Below, piece after piece: positions 43,301 through 51,275 of a stretch of DNA of 64,000 bases. The DNA comes from Pseudonocardia alni. Lineage in GTDB: Bacteria; Actinomycetota; Actinomycetes; Mycobacteriales; Pseudonocardiaceae. The stretch is taken from NCBI RefSeq assembly GCF_002813375.1, contig NZ_PHUJ01000003.1, forward strand, positions 4,278,001 to 4,342,000, read 5' to 3'. Below the pieces are notes generated by a model. That model was not told where the DNA came from, did no database searches, and was given only the letters and a program-made list of their open reading frames with translations. A program made the translations under genes and the position numbers. Within the stretch, counting starts at the first letter, position 1, and each line of letters starts with the position of its first letter.

Positions 43301-43865
43301 GGGCGACGACCCGGGCCTGCCCCCCGGCGGCATCGGTGCGGGCGACGACGACCCGGCGGGGGCCGCGCTCCTGCCGGTCGACACCGACGGCGACGGCGCG
43401 GCCGGGCGCGGCGGCGGGGCCGCGCGGGCGGCCCGGCGGGTCCGGCTCCGCGGCCGGGTCGACCGGCTCGAACGCGATGACCAGGGGCGCCCGGTCGTCG
43501 TCGACGTCAAGACCGGGAAGACGGCCACCTCGGCCCGGGCCACCGCCGAGCACCACCAGCTGGCCGTCTACCAGCTCGCGGCCTCGCTCGGCGCGTTCGA
43601 CCAGCTCGTCGGGGGTGGGGTGGAGCCGGGCGGGGCGCGGCTGCTGTTCCTGGCCGACCGCAAAGCCAACGGGGAGGCGAAGGAGCCGCAGCAGGCGGCG
43701 CTGCGCCCGGAGGAGATGGGGCACTGGCGCGACGTGCTGATGACCTGCGCCGAGGACTCGGCGGGTGCGGTGTTCGTCGCCCGCGCCGGGCCGGACTGCG
43801 ACCGGTGCCCGGTCCGCACCAGCTGCCCCGCAGTCGAGACCGGCCGGACGGTGGTGGACGGGTGA
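40320..43865 (+). CDS. adnA: AdnA-type helicase-nuclease subunit
   Basis: An 1181-residue UvrD-like helicase fused to a RecB-type nuclease. Walker A GGPGTGKT at residues 45-52, DDAQDLDPQQ (motif II) near 281, GDPDQAVLTFRG (III), later LLTAHGARGREW and FYVACTRARTTL (VI). The C-terminal nuclease has VVVDVKTGK near residue 1060. Cys at 888 (GCPLRW) and CDRCPVRTSC near 1160-1169 suit an Fe-S cluster. AdnA pairs with AdnB to resect double-strand breaks in actinobacteria. It is longer than the mycobacterial protein, with Pro/Glu-rich insertions near 385-400. Its partner is not adjacent here. Confidence 0.9.
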   Translation: MSRTAPEQASPRLVRADPRPAPVREWTGAAARVLAHERGALRVLGGPGTGKTSLLLDAVVRRIRAGEPPGSVLLLVGSRRAAEELRGRLTSLLTAGGGELAGDFGVHTTRELLVRTVHSYAFGVLRLHAARYEDPPPRLLASAEQDVVVRELLAGEIDGWGGTVTGSGWPERLDPALGLPGFAAELRELLLRAAERGLGPRELAELGREHGREEWVAAARFFRTYEEVTLLRGAAGRGAPQATAPALDSAELVAAALDTLAADPDLREQERRRVRHLLVDDAQDLDPQQMELVAALAEHAGSTLLAGDPDQAVLTFRGADPQGLTVLDAPTEVLTVDHRQQPGVRAAGLRVAEKLPGAGVTRTRRGPGPAPGDHAVPDPTPDAVPEPVPDAVPAAAGAGVGESLQVRVFGSPSAEAGWIADRLRRAHLVDGVPWSDMAVLSRSARRTLPALRRALAAAGVPLAAPPDEVPLPRQPAVVPLLLVLRAAWRPSAVDADLATSLLTSPLGGGDPMRMRRLRRGLLRMHAAAGHDVRTFADDERVEAGEVDPAAASSDPLLVGMLRDAVAGRPDPLPMLSPAEAAPMRDVGRLLDTAARSIGAGEQVEETLWKVWRRTGLAKRWSEASARGGPGGAAADRDLDAVLALFDAAARYTDRLPGADVGGFLEYLLDQQLPGETLAPQAPRGGAVELLTAHGARGREWTVVAVPGVQEGLWPDVRLRGSLLGHERLVDLVGGVAAPDDAVSRTAPLLAEERRLFYVACTRARTTLLVSAVQGEDEQPSRFLDELDPRPADAAEARPVHRPERSLVTAELVGELRRAVTEPDHGDPGRAARRHRAATQLARLAADGVPGAHPDDWYGVADLSDGAPLRAEGELVPISPSDVETIAGCPLRWVLSRHGGDETGALSAVTGSLVHALVQARAAGADPVELEEALRSAWRRLDSGAPWFGRRELVRVREMLAAFDDWVRRSRTEGLELVAVEQPVQLDLDGEGDSEGDDPGLPPGGIGAGDDDPAGAALLPVDTDGDGAAGRGGGAARAARRVRLRGRVDRLERDDQGRPVVVDVKTGKTATSARATAEHHQLAVYQLAASLGAFDQLVGGGVEPGGARLLFLADRKANGEAKEPQQAALRPEEMGHWRDVLMTCAEDSAGAVFVARAGPDCDRCPVRTSCPAVETGRTVVDG

Positions 43866-44050
43866 GCGGGTCCGGTCCCGGACCCGGCGGTCGGCGCCCC
43901 GGTCGCTCCGCCCCGGCGGTCGCATCGCCGCGGTAGGCCCAGGCCAGGACCGCGACGACGGCGACGGCCGCCGCCACGATCAGTGGCGCCGGCCGTCGCA
44001 ACGGTCCCAGCAGGGACAGGTCGTCGGGGGTGGGGCGCACCCGGCCCGGG

Positions 44051-44899
44051 CTAGCCCGCGCTGCCGAGCCCCAGCGCGCTCGCCAGCCGCCGCAGGTCGC
44101 CCTCCGGCTCGGCCATCCCGCGCGTGATGACCTGGGCACAGACGTGGTCGGCGCCGGCGTCGAGGTGCTCCTCGAGCCGGGCCGCGACCTGCTCGGGGGT
44201 GCCGTGCGCGACGAGCGCGTCGATCAGGGCGTCGCTGCCGCCGTCGTCGAGATCGGACTCGGCCCAGCCGAGCCGCTTCAGGTTGTTCCGGTAGTTGACC
44301 AGGCCCAGGTAGGGCTTCTCGACGGCCGGGCGGCCCAGGGCGCGGGCGGCGGCCGGGTCGTCGTCGAGCACGACCTTGTGCTCCGGCGCGATCAGCGCTC
44401 CGGCGCCGTAGCGCTCGCGGGTCGAACGGGTGTGCTCGGGCGTGGTCAGGTACGGGTGCGTCCCGGCGGACCGCTCACGGGCCAGGTCGAGCATCTTCGG
44501 GCCCAGCGCCGCGAGGGCACGCCCCTCGGTGGGGACGCCGAGCTCGTCGAGCCGGTTCACGTAGGCGACGAGCGCTGCGTACGGGCGGGTGTAGTCGCTG
44601 GTGGCCTCGGGGTGCCCGACGCCGATCCCCAGCAGGAACCGGCCCGGGTGCCGCGCCTCGATGCGGTGGAAGGACTCCGCGACCTCGTCGGCAGGGGTGG
44701 CCCAGATGTTCACGATGCCGGTGGCCACGGCCAGCGACGTCGTCGCGTCGAGCAGCGACTCGGTCAGCGCGAGGTCCCCGGGCGGGGAGCCGCCGACCCA
44801 CACCGCACCGAACCCGAGCTTCTCGATCTCCACGGCGAGATCGGGGGACAACCCGGTCTCGTGCCGCCAGACGCCGTACCTGCCGAGGGAAACACTCAT
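44051..44899 (-). CDS. LLM-class (luciferase-like) F420-dependent oxidoreductase
   Basis: A 282-residue TIM-barrel oxidoreductase. Seen: KLGFGAVWVGGSPPGDL, ATGIVNIWATPADEVAESF, RFLLGIGVGHPEA and DHVCAQVITRG near the end. It matches the actinobacterial F420-dependent group whose members end in AxALG-type sequences. Cofactor assignment is by family; the substrate is unknown. ATG 44899 is chosen; a GTG 15 nt upstream is also in frame. It lies between adnA and serS on the opposite strand, breaking the usual adnA-adnB pair. Confidence 0.85.
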   Translation of the reverse strand: MSVSLGRYGVWRHETGLSPDLAVEIEKLGFGAVWVGGSPPGDLALTESLLDATTSLAVATGIVNIWATPADEVAESFHRIEARHPGRFLLGIGVGHPEATSDYTRPYAALVAYVNRLDELGVPTEGRALAALGPKMLDLARERSAGTHPYLTTPEHTRSTRERYGAGALIAPEHKVVLDDDPAAARALGRPAVEKPYLGLVNYRNNLKRLGWAESDLDDGGSDALIDALVAHGTPEQVAARLEEHLDAGADHVCAQVITRGMAEPEGDLRRLASALGLGSAG

Positions 44900-44979
44900 G
44901 GTGGTGAGTACCACCGCGCGGGCCCGATCATTCCCGGTCCTACGATGGCCCCTCCACTACGCGAGAGGCTGGAACAGCA

Positions 44980-46230
44980 GTGATCGACCTCAAGGCGGCC
45001 CGACAGGACCCGGACACCTTCCGCACGGCGCTGTCCCGTCGCGGCGCGTCCGCGGACTTCGACGCCCTGCTGGAGGTCGACGCCCGCTGGCGGGAGGCCA
45101 CCGACCGCGTCGGCAGCCTGCGCGCCGCGGCCAAGCAGCGGCCCAAGGGCAAGCCCACCCCCGAGCAGGTCGAGCAGTTCAAGCAGGAGAAGGAGGAGCT
45201 GCGCGCCGCCGAGGACTCCCTCGCCGCCGCCGACGTCGAGCGTTCCGAGCTCCTCGCCCGCATCCCGAATCTGCCCGACCCGACCGCCGCCGACGGCATG
45301 GCCGAGGAGGACGCGGTCACCGTCCGCACCTGGGGCGAGCCGCCGGTCTTCGACTTCACCCCGCGCGACCACCTGGACTTGGCGTCGTCGACGGGCCGGG
45401 TCGACATGGCCCGCGGCGCGCGGCTGTCCGGGTCGCGGTTCGCCTACCGTTTCGGCGACGTCGCGCGGCTCGAGATGGCCCTGTTCCGCTACGTCATGGA
45501 CAAGCTCGCCGGCGAGGGCTTCGTCCCGGTGCTCGGCCCGGTCCTGGCGAACGAGCGGGCGATGTACGGCACCGGTTTCCTGCCCACCGAGGCGTCGAAC
45601 CTCTACGAGCTGGAGAAGGACGGCCTCTACCTCACCGGCACCTCCGAGGTCGCGCTCGCCGGGATCCACATGGACGAGATCGTCGAGCTCGACACGCTGC
45701 CCGCGCGCTACGTCGCGTTCTCCACGAACTTCCGCCGCGAGGCCGGCGCGGCCGGCAAGGACACCAAGGGCATGTTCCGGGTGCACCAGTTCGACAAGGT
45801 CGAGATGTTCGTCTACTGCCTGCCGGAGAACTCCCAGGACGTGCACGAGGAGCTGCTCGCCCACGAGGAGTCGATCGTGCAGGAGCTGGGGCTGCCCTAC
45901 CGGGTGCAGAACATCGCCGTCGGCGACCTCGGCAACCCGGCCGCGAAGAAGTACGACATCGAGGCCTGGTTCCCGGTCCAGGAGCGCTACCGCGAGATCA
46001 CCTCGTGCTCCAACACCACCGACTACCAGGCACGACGCCTGAACGTCCGGTTCCGTCGCGAGGCCGGAGCGCCGACCGAGAACGTGCACACGCTCAACGG
46101 GACCGGCGCCACCGCCCGCGCCATGCTCGCGATCATGGAGAACTTCCAGGACGCGAACGGGACGGTCACGGTGCCGGAGGTCCTGCGGTCCTACGGTGCC
46201 CCCGCGACCGTCGGGAACCCGCCGGCCTGA
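44980..46230 (+). CDS. serS: seryl-tRNA synthetase
   Basis: A 416-residue class II synthetase that charges tRNA-Ser. The N-terminal coiled-coil arm starts MIDLKAARQDPDTFRTALSR. Motif 1 lies around LEMALFRYVMDKLAGEGF, motif 2 FRREAGAAGKDTKGMFR near residue 250 and motif 3 NGTGATARAMLAIMEN near residue 370, all conserved, including TGTSEVALAG for serine binding. GTG 44980 follows a weak GAGAGG site. Actinobacteria usually carry serS elsewhere, near Rv3834c; whether this is the only copy cannot be told from the window. Confidence 0.93.
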   Translation: MIDLKAARQDPDTFRTALSRRGASADFDALLEVDARWREATDRVGSLRAAAKQRPKGKPTPEQVEQFKQEKEELRAAEDSLAAADVERSELLARIPNLPDPTAADGMAEEDAVTVRTWGEPPVFDFTPRDHLDLASSTGRVDMARGARLSGSRFAYRFGDVARLEMALFRYVMDKLAGEGFVPVLGPVLANERAMYGTGFLPTEASNLYELEKDGLYLTGTSEVALAGIHMDEIVELDTLPARYVAFSTNFRREAGAAGKDTKGMFRVHQFDKVEMFVYCLPENSQDVHEELLAHEESIVQELGLPYRVQNIAVGDLGNPAAKKYDIEAWFPVQERYREITSCSNTTDYQARRLNVRFRREAGAPTENVHTLNGTGATARAMLAIMENFQDANGTVTVPEVLRSYGAPATVGNPPA

Positions 46231-46306
46231 TCCCGGGTCGCAGGCGGGGTGACGCGCGCGACCTCCTGACGGGGCAACCGAACGGGGGCCCGCGCGTCCT
46301 GCTTGC

Positions 46307-47752
46307 GTGGAGAAATCGGGGAGTGGTGTGTCGCGGGCCGGGGAGCGCCCGGACCCGTCGCGCCACGCCGCCCCCGCCGGGTCCGACGCCCGCCGTCCCG
46401 GCTCCCACCGTTCCGAGGACCGGCCGGACACCGCGGACTCCGGTCGGCACCGCTCGCCCGAGCCGCCCGTCGACGGGCGTCGTGCCGCCCGCGGACCCGT
46501 CGCCCGCCCCGAGGACATCGTGGCGTCGACCGTCGCCCTGCCCGCCGCGGACCGCGCCCCCGTCGACCGAGTCCCGGAGTCCCGCCGCTCCGTACGCGGG
46601 GTGCCCGCGCCGTCGCACGCCGCCCCGGGGACGCGTACCGCCCCGGACCCCGTCCCCGGCCCACGCCGAGCGCCCCGGCCTCCGGCGGCAGCGCAGGCAC
46701 CCGCGGTCCGGCCCCCGGTGGCGAGGACCCCCGTGGTGCGTGTCCCCACGACGCCGGAGCCGGTCGACGCGACCTCCCGTATCCGCCCCACCGACCGCGG
46801 AGCCCGTGCCACGGTCGTCCGGGCCGAGATCCCGGACGGTGCCGGACGGGCGGACCGTGCCGGGCGGACCGAACGTCGTGAGCGCCCGGACCGCGCCGTC
46901 ACCGGCCTGCGCCGCCGCATCGCGCACGGCACCGGCGCGATGGCGCTGGTGCTCGTCGCCGTCGCCGGGCTGACCTGGACCGTGCTCGTCCCGCCGGACG
47001 GCACGGCCGTCGCCGCCGACCCGGCGACCTCCGCACTGGACAACCAGCTGCCGCCCCCGCCGCCCCCGCCCCCGCCCCCGCCGCAGCAGTGGCGCCAGGT
47101 CGGTGGCGACGAGTTCGACGGCTCCCGCGTCGACCGCTCCACCTGGAGCGTCTACAACTCGCCCGGCGGGTTCGGCAACGGCCTGCGCCGCCCGTCCGCG
47201 GTCGGCGTCGGCGACGGCCTGCTCACCGTGACCGCGCGCCCCCGGGCCACGGGCGGGGGCGTCTCCGGCGGTGTCGCGATGCACGACGGTCAGCTCTACG
47301 GCCGCTGGGAGTTCCGCGCCCGCACCGACGTCGGCAACGGCTACAGCCCCGCGATCCTGCTCTGGCCGGACTCCGAGCGGTTCCCCGACGACGGGGAGCT
47401 CGACATGATGGAGATCCCGTTCGGCGACCGGCATGCGGCCACCGCCTTCGTCCACTACGGCGCGCAGAACCACATCCTGTCCACCGACACCCCCGGCGAC
47501 TTCACCCAGTGGCACACCTTCGCCCTGGAGTGGCTGCCGGACCGGATCACCTGGTACGTCGACGGGGTGAAGAAGTGGGAGGTCACCGACCGCCGCGCGA
47601 TCCCCACCACCCCGATGCACCTGGCCATCCAGCTCGACCAGGGCCCGGCGTCGGGGTGGATCCCCGGCCCGGACGCGACCACCCCCGACGAGGTGCGCCT
47701 GCAGGTCGACTGGGCCCGCGTCCTCGCACCGGTCGACGACGCCGGCCGCTGA
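46307..47752 (+). CDS. membrane-anchored GH16 glycoside hydrolase
   Basis: A protein of up to 481 residues. Residues 1-200 are Arg/Pro/Ala-rich and likely cytoplasmic. A membrane helix follows (GTGAMALVLVAVAGLTWTVLV), then an 11-proline linker, then a GH16 jelly-roll domain starting VGGDEFDGSRVDRSTW. The catalytic ExDxxE motif is ELDMME near residue 365, with LYGRWEFRAR upstream and WHTFALEWLPDRITWYVDG downstream. GH16 enzymes cleave beta-1,3/1,4-glucans and related polymers, outside the membrane. GTG 46328 has a GGGGAG site and may be the true start. The long N-terminal cytoplasmic part is unusual. Confidence 0.85.
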   Translation: MEKSGSGVSRAGERPDPSRHAAPAGSDARRPGSHRSEDRPDTADSGRHRSPEPPVDGRRAARGPVARPEDIVASTVALPAADRAPVDRVPESRRSVRGVPAPSHAAPGTRTAPDPVPGPRRAPRPPAAAQAPAVRPPVARTPVVRVPTTPEPVDATSRIRPTDRGARATVVRAEIPDGAGRADRAGRTERRERPDRAVTGLRRRIAHGTGAMALVLVAVAGLTWTVLVPPDGTAVAADPATSALDNQLPPPPPPPPPPPQQWRQVGGDEFDGSRVDRSTWSVYNSPGGFGNGLRRPSAVGVGDGLLTVTARPRATGGGVSGGVAMHDGQLYGRWEFRARTDVGNGYSPAILLWPDSERFPDDGELDMMEIPFGDRHAATAFVHYGAQNHILSTDTPGDFTQWHTFALEWLPDRITWYVDGVKKWEVTDRRAIPTTPMHLAIQLDQGPASGWIPGPDATTPDEVRLQVDWARVLAPVDDAGR

Positions 47753-47824
47753 TCCGCCGCCGGGGCCGGGCCGGGACGGCGCCGGGTGGCGGACCTGTCG
47801 GTGACGCCGGGTAGAACGGTCCGC

Positions 47825-50800
47825 GTGGACCCCACCCCCGCCGAGCTGGCACACGCGCTCGGTCTGCACCCGCCGACCGCGGAACAGGCCGCGGTCATCG
47901 CCGCGCCCGCCGGGCCGGCGCTCGTCGTCGCCGGGGCGGGGGCCGGCAAGACCGAGACGATGGCGGCCCGCGTCGTCTGGCTGGTCGCGACCGGCCGGGT
48001 GTTGCCCGAGCAGGTCCTCGGGCTCACCTTCACCCGCAAGGCCGCCCAGCAGCTCGGCACCCGCGTCCGGTCCCGGCTGCGCCGCCTCGCCGGGGCCCGG
48101 CTGCTCGACGACCTGGACCCGTCGGGTGCCCGGCGCGCCGCGCTGCTGGCCGGCGAGCCCACCGTCGCGACCTACCACGCCTACGCCGGTCGCCTGGTCG
48201 GTGAGCACGCGCTGCGGCTGCCCGCCGAGCCCGCCGCCCGGCTGCTCGGCCCGACGGCGGCCTGGCAGCTGGCCCACCGGGTCGTCTCCACCTGGGCCGC
48301 GGACCTGGAGATCGACCGGGTCCCCGCGACCGTCACCGGCTACCTGCTCTCCCTGGCCGGGGAGCTGGGGGAGCACCTCGTCGAACCGGACCAGGTGCGG
48401 CGCCTCGCCGAGCGGATGCTGCCGGTGCTGGAGCACGCCCCGCCCGGCAAGCGGCAGCGCGCCGAGCCCTCGGCCGGGTACAAGGCCCGCATCGCCGGGC
48501 AGCGGATGCGCTGCGAGCTGCTGCCGCTGGTCGAGGAGTTCGCCCGGCGCAAGCAGGCCGAGCAGGCCATGGACTTCGCCGACCAGATGGCCCTCGCGGC
48601 CCGGATCGCCGAGGCCGACCCGGAGGTCGGGCGGATCGAGCGTTCCCAGTACCGGGCCGTGCTGCTCGACGAGTACCAGGACACCGGGCACGCCCAGCGG
48701 GTGCTGCTCCGCGCCCTGTTCGGCGTGCCGCCCGGGCTCGCCCCGGAGCCGGACGACGGCCCGGACCACCGCTCGGTCACCGCGGTCGGCGACCCCTGCC
48801 AGTCGATCTACGGCTGGCGGGGCGCGAGCGCCGGGAACCTGGCGCGCTTCCGCACCGACTTCCCCGCCACGGGCGGTGACCCCGCGCCCGTGCACGGGCT
48901 GCTCACCAGCTTCCGGAACCCGGCCGAGGTGCTCGTCCTGGCCAACCGGGTCTCCGAGCCGCTGCGGACCGCGCCCGGCACCGTGCGGGTGGGGGAGCTG
49001 CGCCCGCTCGACGGCGCCGGCCCCGGCGACGTCCGGGCCGCCCTGCTGCCCGACGTCGCGGCCGAGGTGGCCTGGACCGCCGACGGCATCGCCGGGCGCT
49101 GGCACGCCGGACACGACGAAGGCACCCCGCCCACCGCGGCCGTGCTGGTCCGGCGCCGCTCCGACATGGACGCGCTCGCCGCCGCGCTGCGCGACCGGCG
49201 GGTCCCGGTGGAGGTGGTCGGACTCGGTGGGCTGCTGTCCACCCCCGAGGTCCGCGACCTCGTCTCCGCGCTGCGGGTGGTGTCCGACCCGCTCGCCGGG
49301 CCGGCCGCCGTCCGGCTGCTGACCGGGCCGCGGTGGCGGCTCGGGATCGCCGACCTGGCCGCGCTGTGGCAGCGCGCCCGCGAGCTCGTCCCGCACCGCC
49401 CGGCCCGCCCCGGGCCGCTGTCGGCCGCCGACCTGGCCCTCGGCGCACTGCCCGGCGAGCAGGCCGAGCAGGCCGGTCTCGTCGACGCCCTCGACGACCC
49501 GGGTGGCCCGGAGCGCTACTCCCCGGCCGGGTTCGACCGGATCCGGCGGATCGGCCGTGAGCTCGCCCAGCTGCGCGCCCGCACCGCGGCCCCGCTGACC
49601 GACCTGGTGGCCGACGTCGAGCGGACCCTGCTCCTCGACGTCGAGACGATGGCCCGCCCCGGCCCCACCGGCCGGGCGCACCTCGACGCGTTCGCCGACG
49701 TCGTCGCGGATTTCGCCGCCGGTGCGGACGTGCCGTCGCTACCGGGTCTGCTCGACTATCTGGAGACCGCCGAGCAGGCCGAGGAGGGGCTGACCCCCGG
49801 CGAGGTGGAGGTCGCGCCGGACCGGGTGCAGATCCTCACCGTGCACGCGGCGAAGGGGCTGGAGTGGGAGGTCGTCGCCGTCCCGCACCTGGTCGCGCAG
49901 GTCTTCCCCGGCCGCAAGATGTCCGGCTCCTGGCTGAAGGACCCGGCCGCGCTGCCGGTCCCGCTGCGCGGCGACGCCGACGACCTGCCCGGCCTGCACC
50001 TGCCCCCGCCCGGCGCCGACCGCAAACAGGTCGAGACCGCGCTCGACGACCACGACGACGCCCTCGACGAGCGCCGCCTCGCCGAGGAACGCCGGCTGTT
50101 CTACGTCGCGCTCACCCGGTCCGAACGGGTGCTGCTGGTGTCCGGGCACCGCTGGCCCGCGACGGGGGAGAAGCCGAAGGAACCGTCGGTGTTCCTGACC
50201 GAGCTCGCCGAGATCCTGGAGGGCCCCGGCGGCTCCGAGGTCGGTGTGCTGGAGCAGTGGGCACCGCCGCCCGAGCTGGACACCGGCAACCCGGCGCTGG
50301 GCGTCGAACGGACCGCGCAGTGGCCGCCGGACCCGTTCGGCGACCGCGCCGACGACGTGCGCTCCGGGGCCGACCTGGTCCGTACCGCGCTGCGGGCCCG
50401 GCGCCCGAAGCGGCCGCGCCGCGCCGCGCCCGCCGACCAGCTCGCACTGGAGCTGCCGGCGGCTCCCGACGCGGAGCCCGGGGCCGGCGTGGTCGACGCC
50501 GAGGGTGATCCCGAGGGCTGGGCCGCCGACGTCGACGTCCTGCTCGCGGAGCGGGCCGCCGCCGCGCAGCGGCCCACGGTGTCGCTGCCCGGGCGGCTGT
50601 CGGTGAGCCGGCTCGTCGAGCTCGCCGACGACCCGGACGCGCTCGCCGTGCGGCTGCGCCGTCCGGTGCCGATGCCGCCCGACCAGCACGCCCGCCGCGG
50701 CACCGCGTTCCACGCCTGGCTGGAACAGCGCTTCGGCGCGGAACGCCTGCTGGACATCGACGAGCTGCCCGGCGCCGCCGACGAGTCGGTCTCCTCGGAG

Positions 50801-51205
50801 GCCGACGCGACCGAGCTCGCCGAGCTGCAGGCCGCGTTCGAGGCGTCGGAGTGGGCGGACCGGCGGCCCGTCGACGTCGAGGTGTCGTTCGAGACGGTGC
50901 TGGCCGGGGTCGCCGTGCGCGGCCGGATGGACGCGGTGTTCGCCGACCCCGACGGCGGCTGGACGGTCGTGGACTGGAAGACCGGTCGCCTGCCCGCCGA
51001 GGACCGCAGGCAGGCGGTCGGGGTGCAGCTCGCCGCGTACCGGCTGGCATGGGCGGCGCTGCAGGACGTCGAGCCGGACCGGGTGCGGGCGGCGTTCCAC
51101 TACGTCCGCGACGGCGTCACCCTGCGCCCGGCGGACCTGCTCGACGCCCGCGCGCTGCACGAGCTCGTCGCCGGGGTGCCGACCGTCTCCGCCGCCGAGG
51201 TGTAG
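47825..51205 (+). CDS. adnB: AdnB-type helicase-nuclease subunit
   Basis: A 1126-residue UvrD-like motor with RecB-type nuclease. Walker A VVAGAGAGKTETMAARVV near residue 38, Ia LGLTFTRKAAQQL, motif II LLDEYQDTGHAQ near 281, III GDPCQSIYGWRGA, later LTVHAAKGLEWEVV and FYVALTRSERVL. The nuclease core is RGRMDAVFADP and VVDWKTGRLP near residue 1050. It completes the AdnAB heterodimer. GTG 47825 is preferred: TAGAAC ends 7 nt upstream (leaderless), giving adnB its own promoter. A start at GTG 47786 would add 13 residues. Confidence 0.9.
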   Translation: MDPTPAELAHALGLHPPTAEQAAVIAAPAGPALVVAGAGAGKTETMAARVVWLVATGRVLPEQVLGLTFTRKAAQQLGTRVRSRLRRLAGARLLDDLDPSGARRAALLAGEPTVATYHAYAGRLVGEHALRLPAEPAARLLGPTAAWQLAHRVVSTWAADLEIDRVPATVTGYLLSLAGELGEHLVEPDQVRRLAERMLPVLEHAPPGKRQRAEPSAGYKARIAGQRMRCELLPLVEEFARRKQAEQAMDFADQMALAARIAEADPEVGRIERSQYRAVLLDEYQDTGHAQRVLLRALFGVPPGLAPEPDDGPDHRSVTAVGDPCQSIYGWRGASAGNLARFRTDFPATGGDPAPVHGLLTSFRNPAEVLVLANRVSEPLRTAPGTVRVGELRPLDGAGPGDVRAALLPDVAAEVAWTADGIAGRWHAGHDEGTPPTAAVLVRRRSDMDALAAALRDRRVPVEVVGLGGLLSTPEVRDLVSALRVVSDPLAGPAAVRLLTGPRWRLGIADLAALWQRARELVPHRPARPGPLSAADLALGALPGEQAEQAGLVDALDDPGGPERYSPAGFDRIRRIGRELAQLRARTAAPLTDLVADVERTLLLDVETMARPGPTGRAHLDAFADVVADFAAGADVPSLPGLLDYLETAEQAEEGLTPGEVEVAPDRVQILTVHAAKGLEWEVVAVPHLVAQVFPGRKMSGSWLKDPAALPVPLRGDADDLPGLHLPPPGADRKQVETALDDHDDALDERRLAEERRLFYVALTRSERVLLVSGHRWPATGEKPKEPSVFLTELAEILEGPGGSEVGVLEQWAPPPELDTGNPALGVERTAQWPPDPFGDRADDVRSGADLVRTALRARRPKRPRRAAPADQLALELPAAPDAEPGAGVVDAEGDPEGWAADVDVLLAERAAAAQRPTVSLPGRLSVSRLVELADDPDALAVRLRRPVPMPPDQHARRGTAFHAWLEQRFGAERLLDIDELPGAADESVSSEADATELAELQAAFEASEWADRRPVDVEVSFETVLAGVAVRGRMDAVFADPDGGWTVVDWKTGRLPAEDRRQAVGVQLAAYRLAWAALQDVEPDRVRAAFHYVRDGVTLRPADLLDARALHELVAGVPTVSAAEV

Positions 51206-51213
51206 CCGCAGGA

Positions 51214-51259
51214 CGCGGAGAGCCCGCGCCCCCGGGGACGGGGACGCGGGCTCTCCGCG
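51214..51259. terminator. bidirectional terminator between adnB and the acetate symporter
   Basis: Perfect 15-bp arms CGCGGAGAGCCCGCG (51214-51228) and CGCGGGCTCTCCGCG (51245-51259) with a 16-nt loop. It lies between convergent genes and can serve both. Confidence 0.8.
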
Positions 51260-51275
51260 TGGGGGTGGCCTGCGG

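Noticed and set aside
43507..44040. Minus-strand open frame from GTG 44040 with a membrane helix (LIVAAAVAVVAVLAWAYRG), 10 nt after the LLM oxidoreductase stop
   Set aside because: Two thirds of it is antisense to the adnA C-terminus and the sequence after the helix is low-complexity Pro/Arg. A short real protein is possible but not supported.
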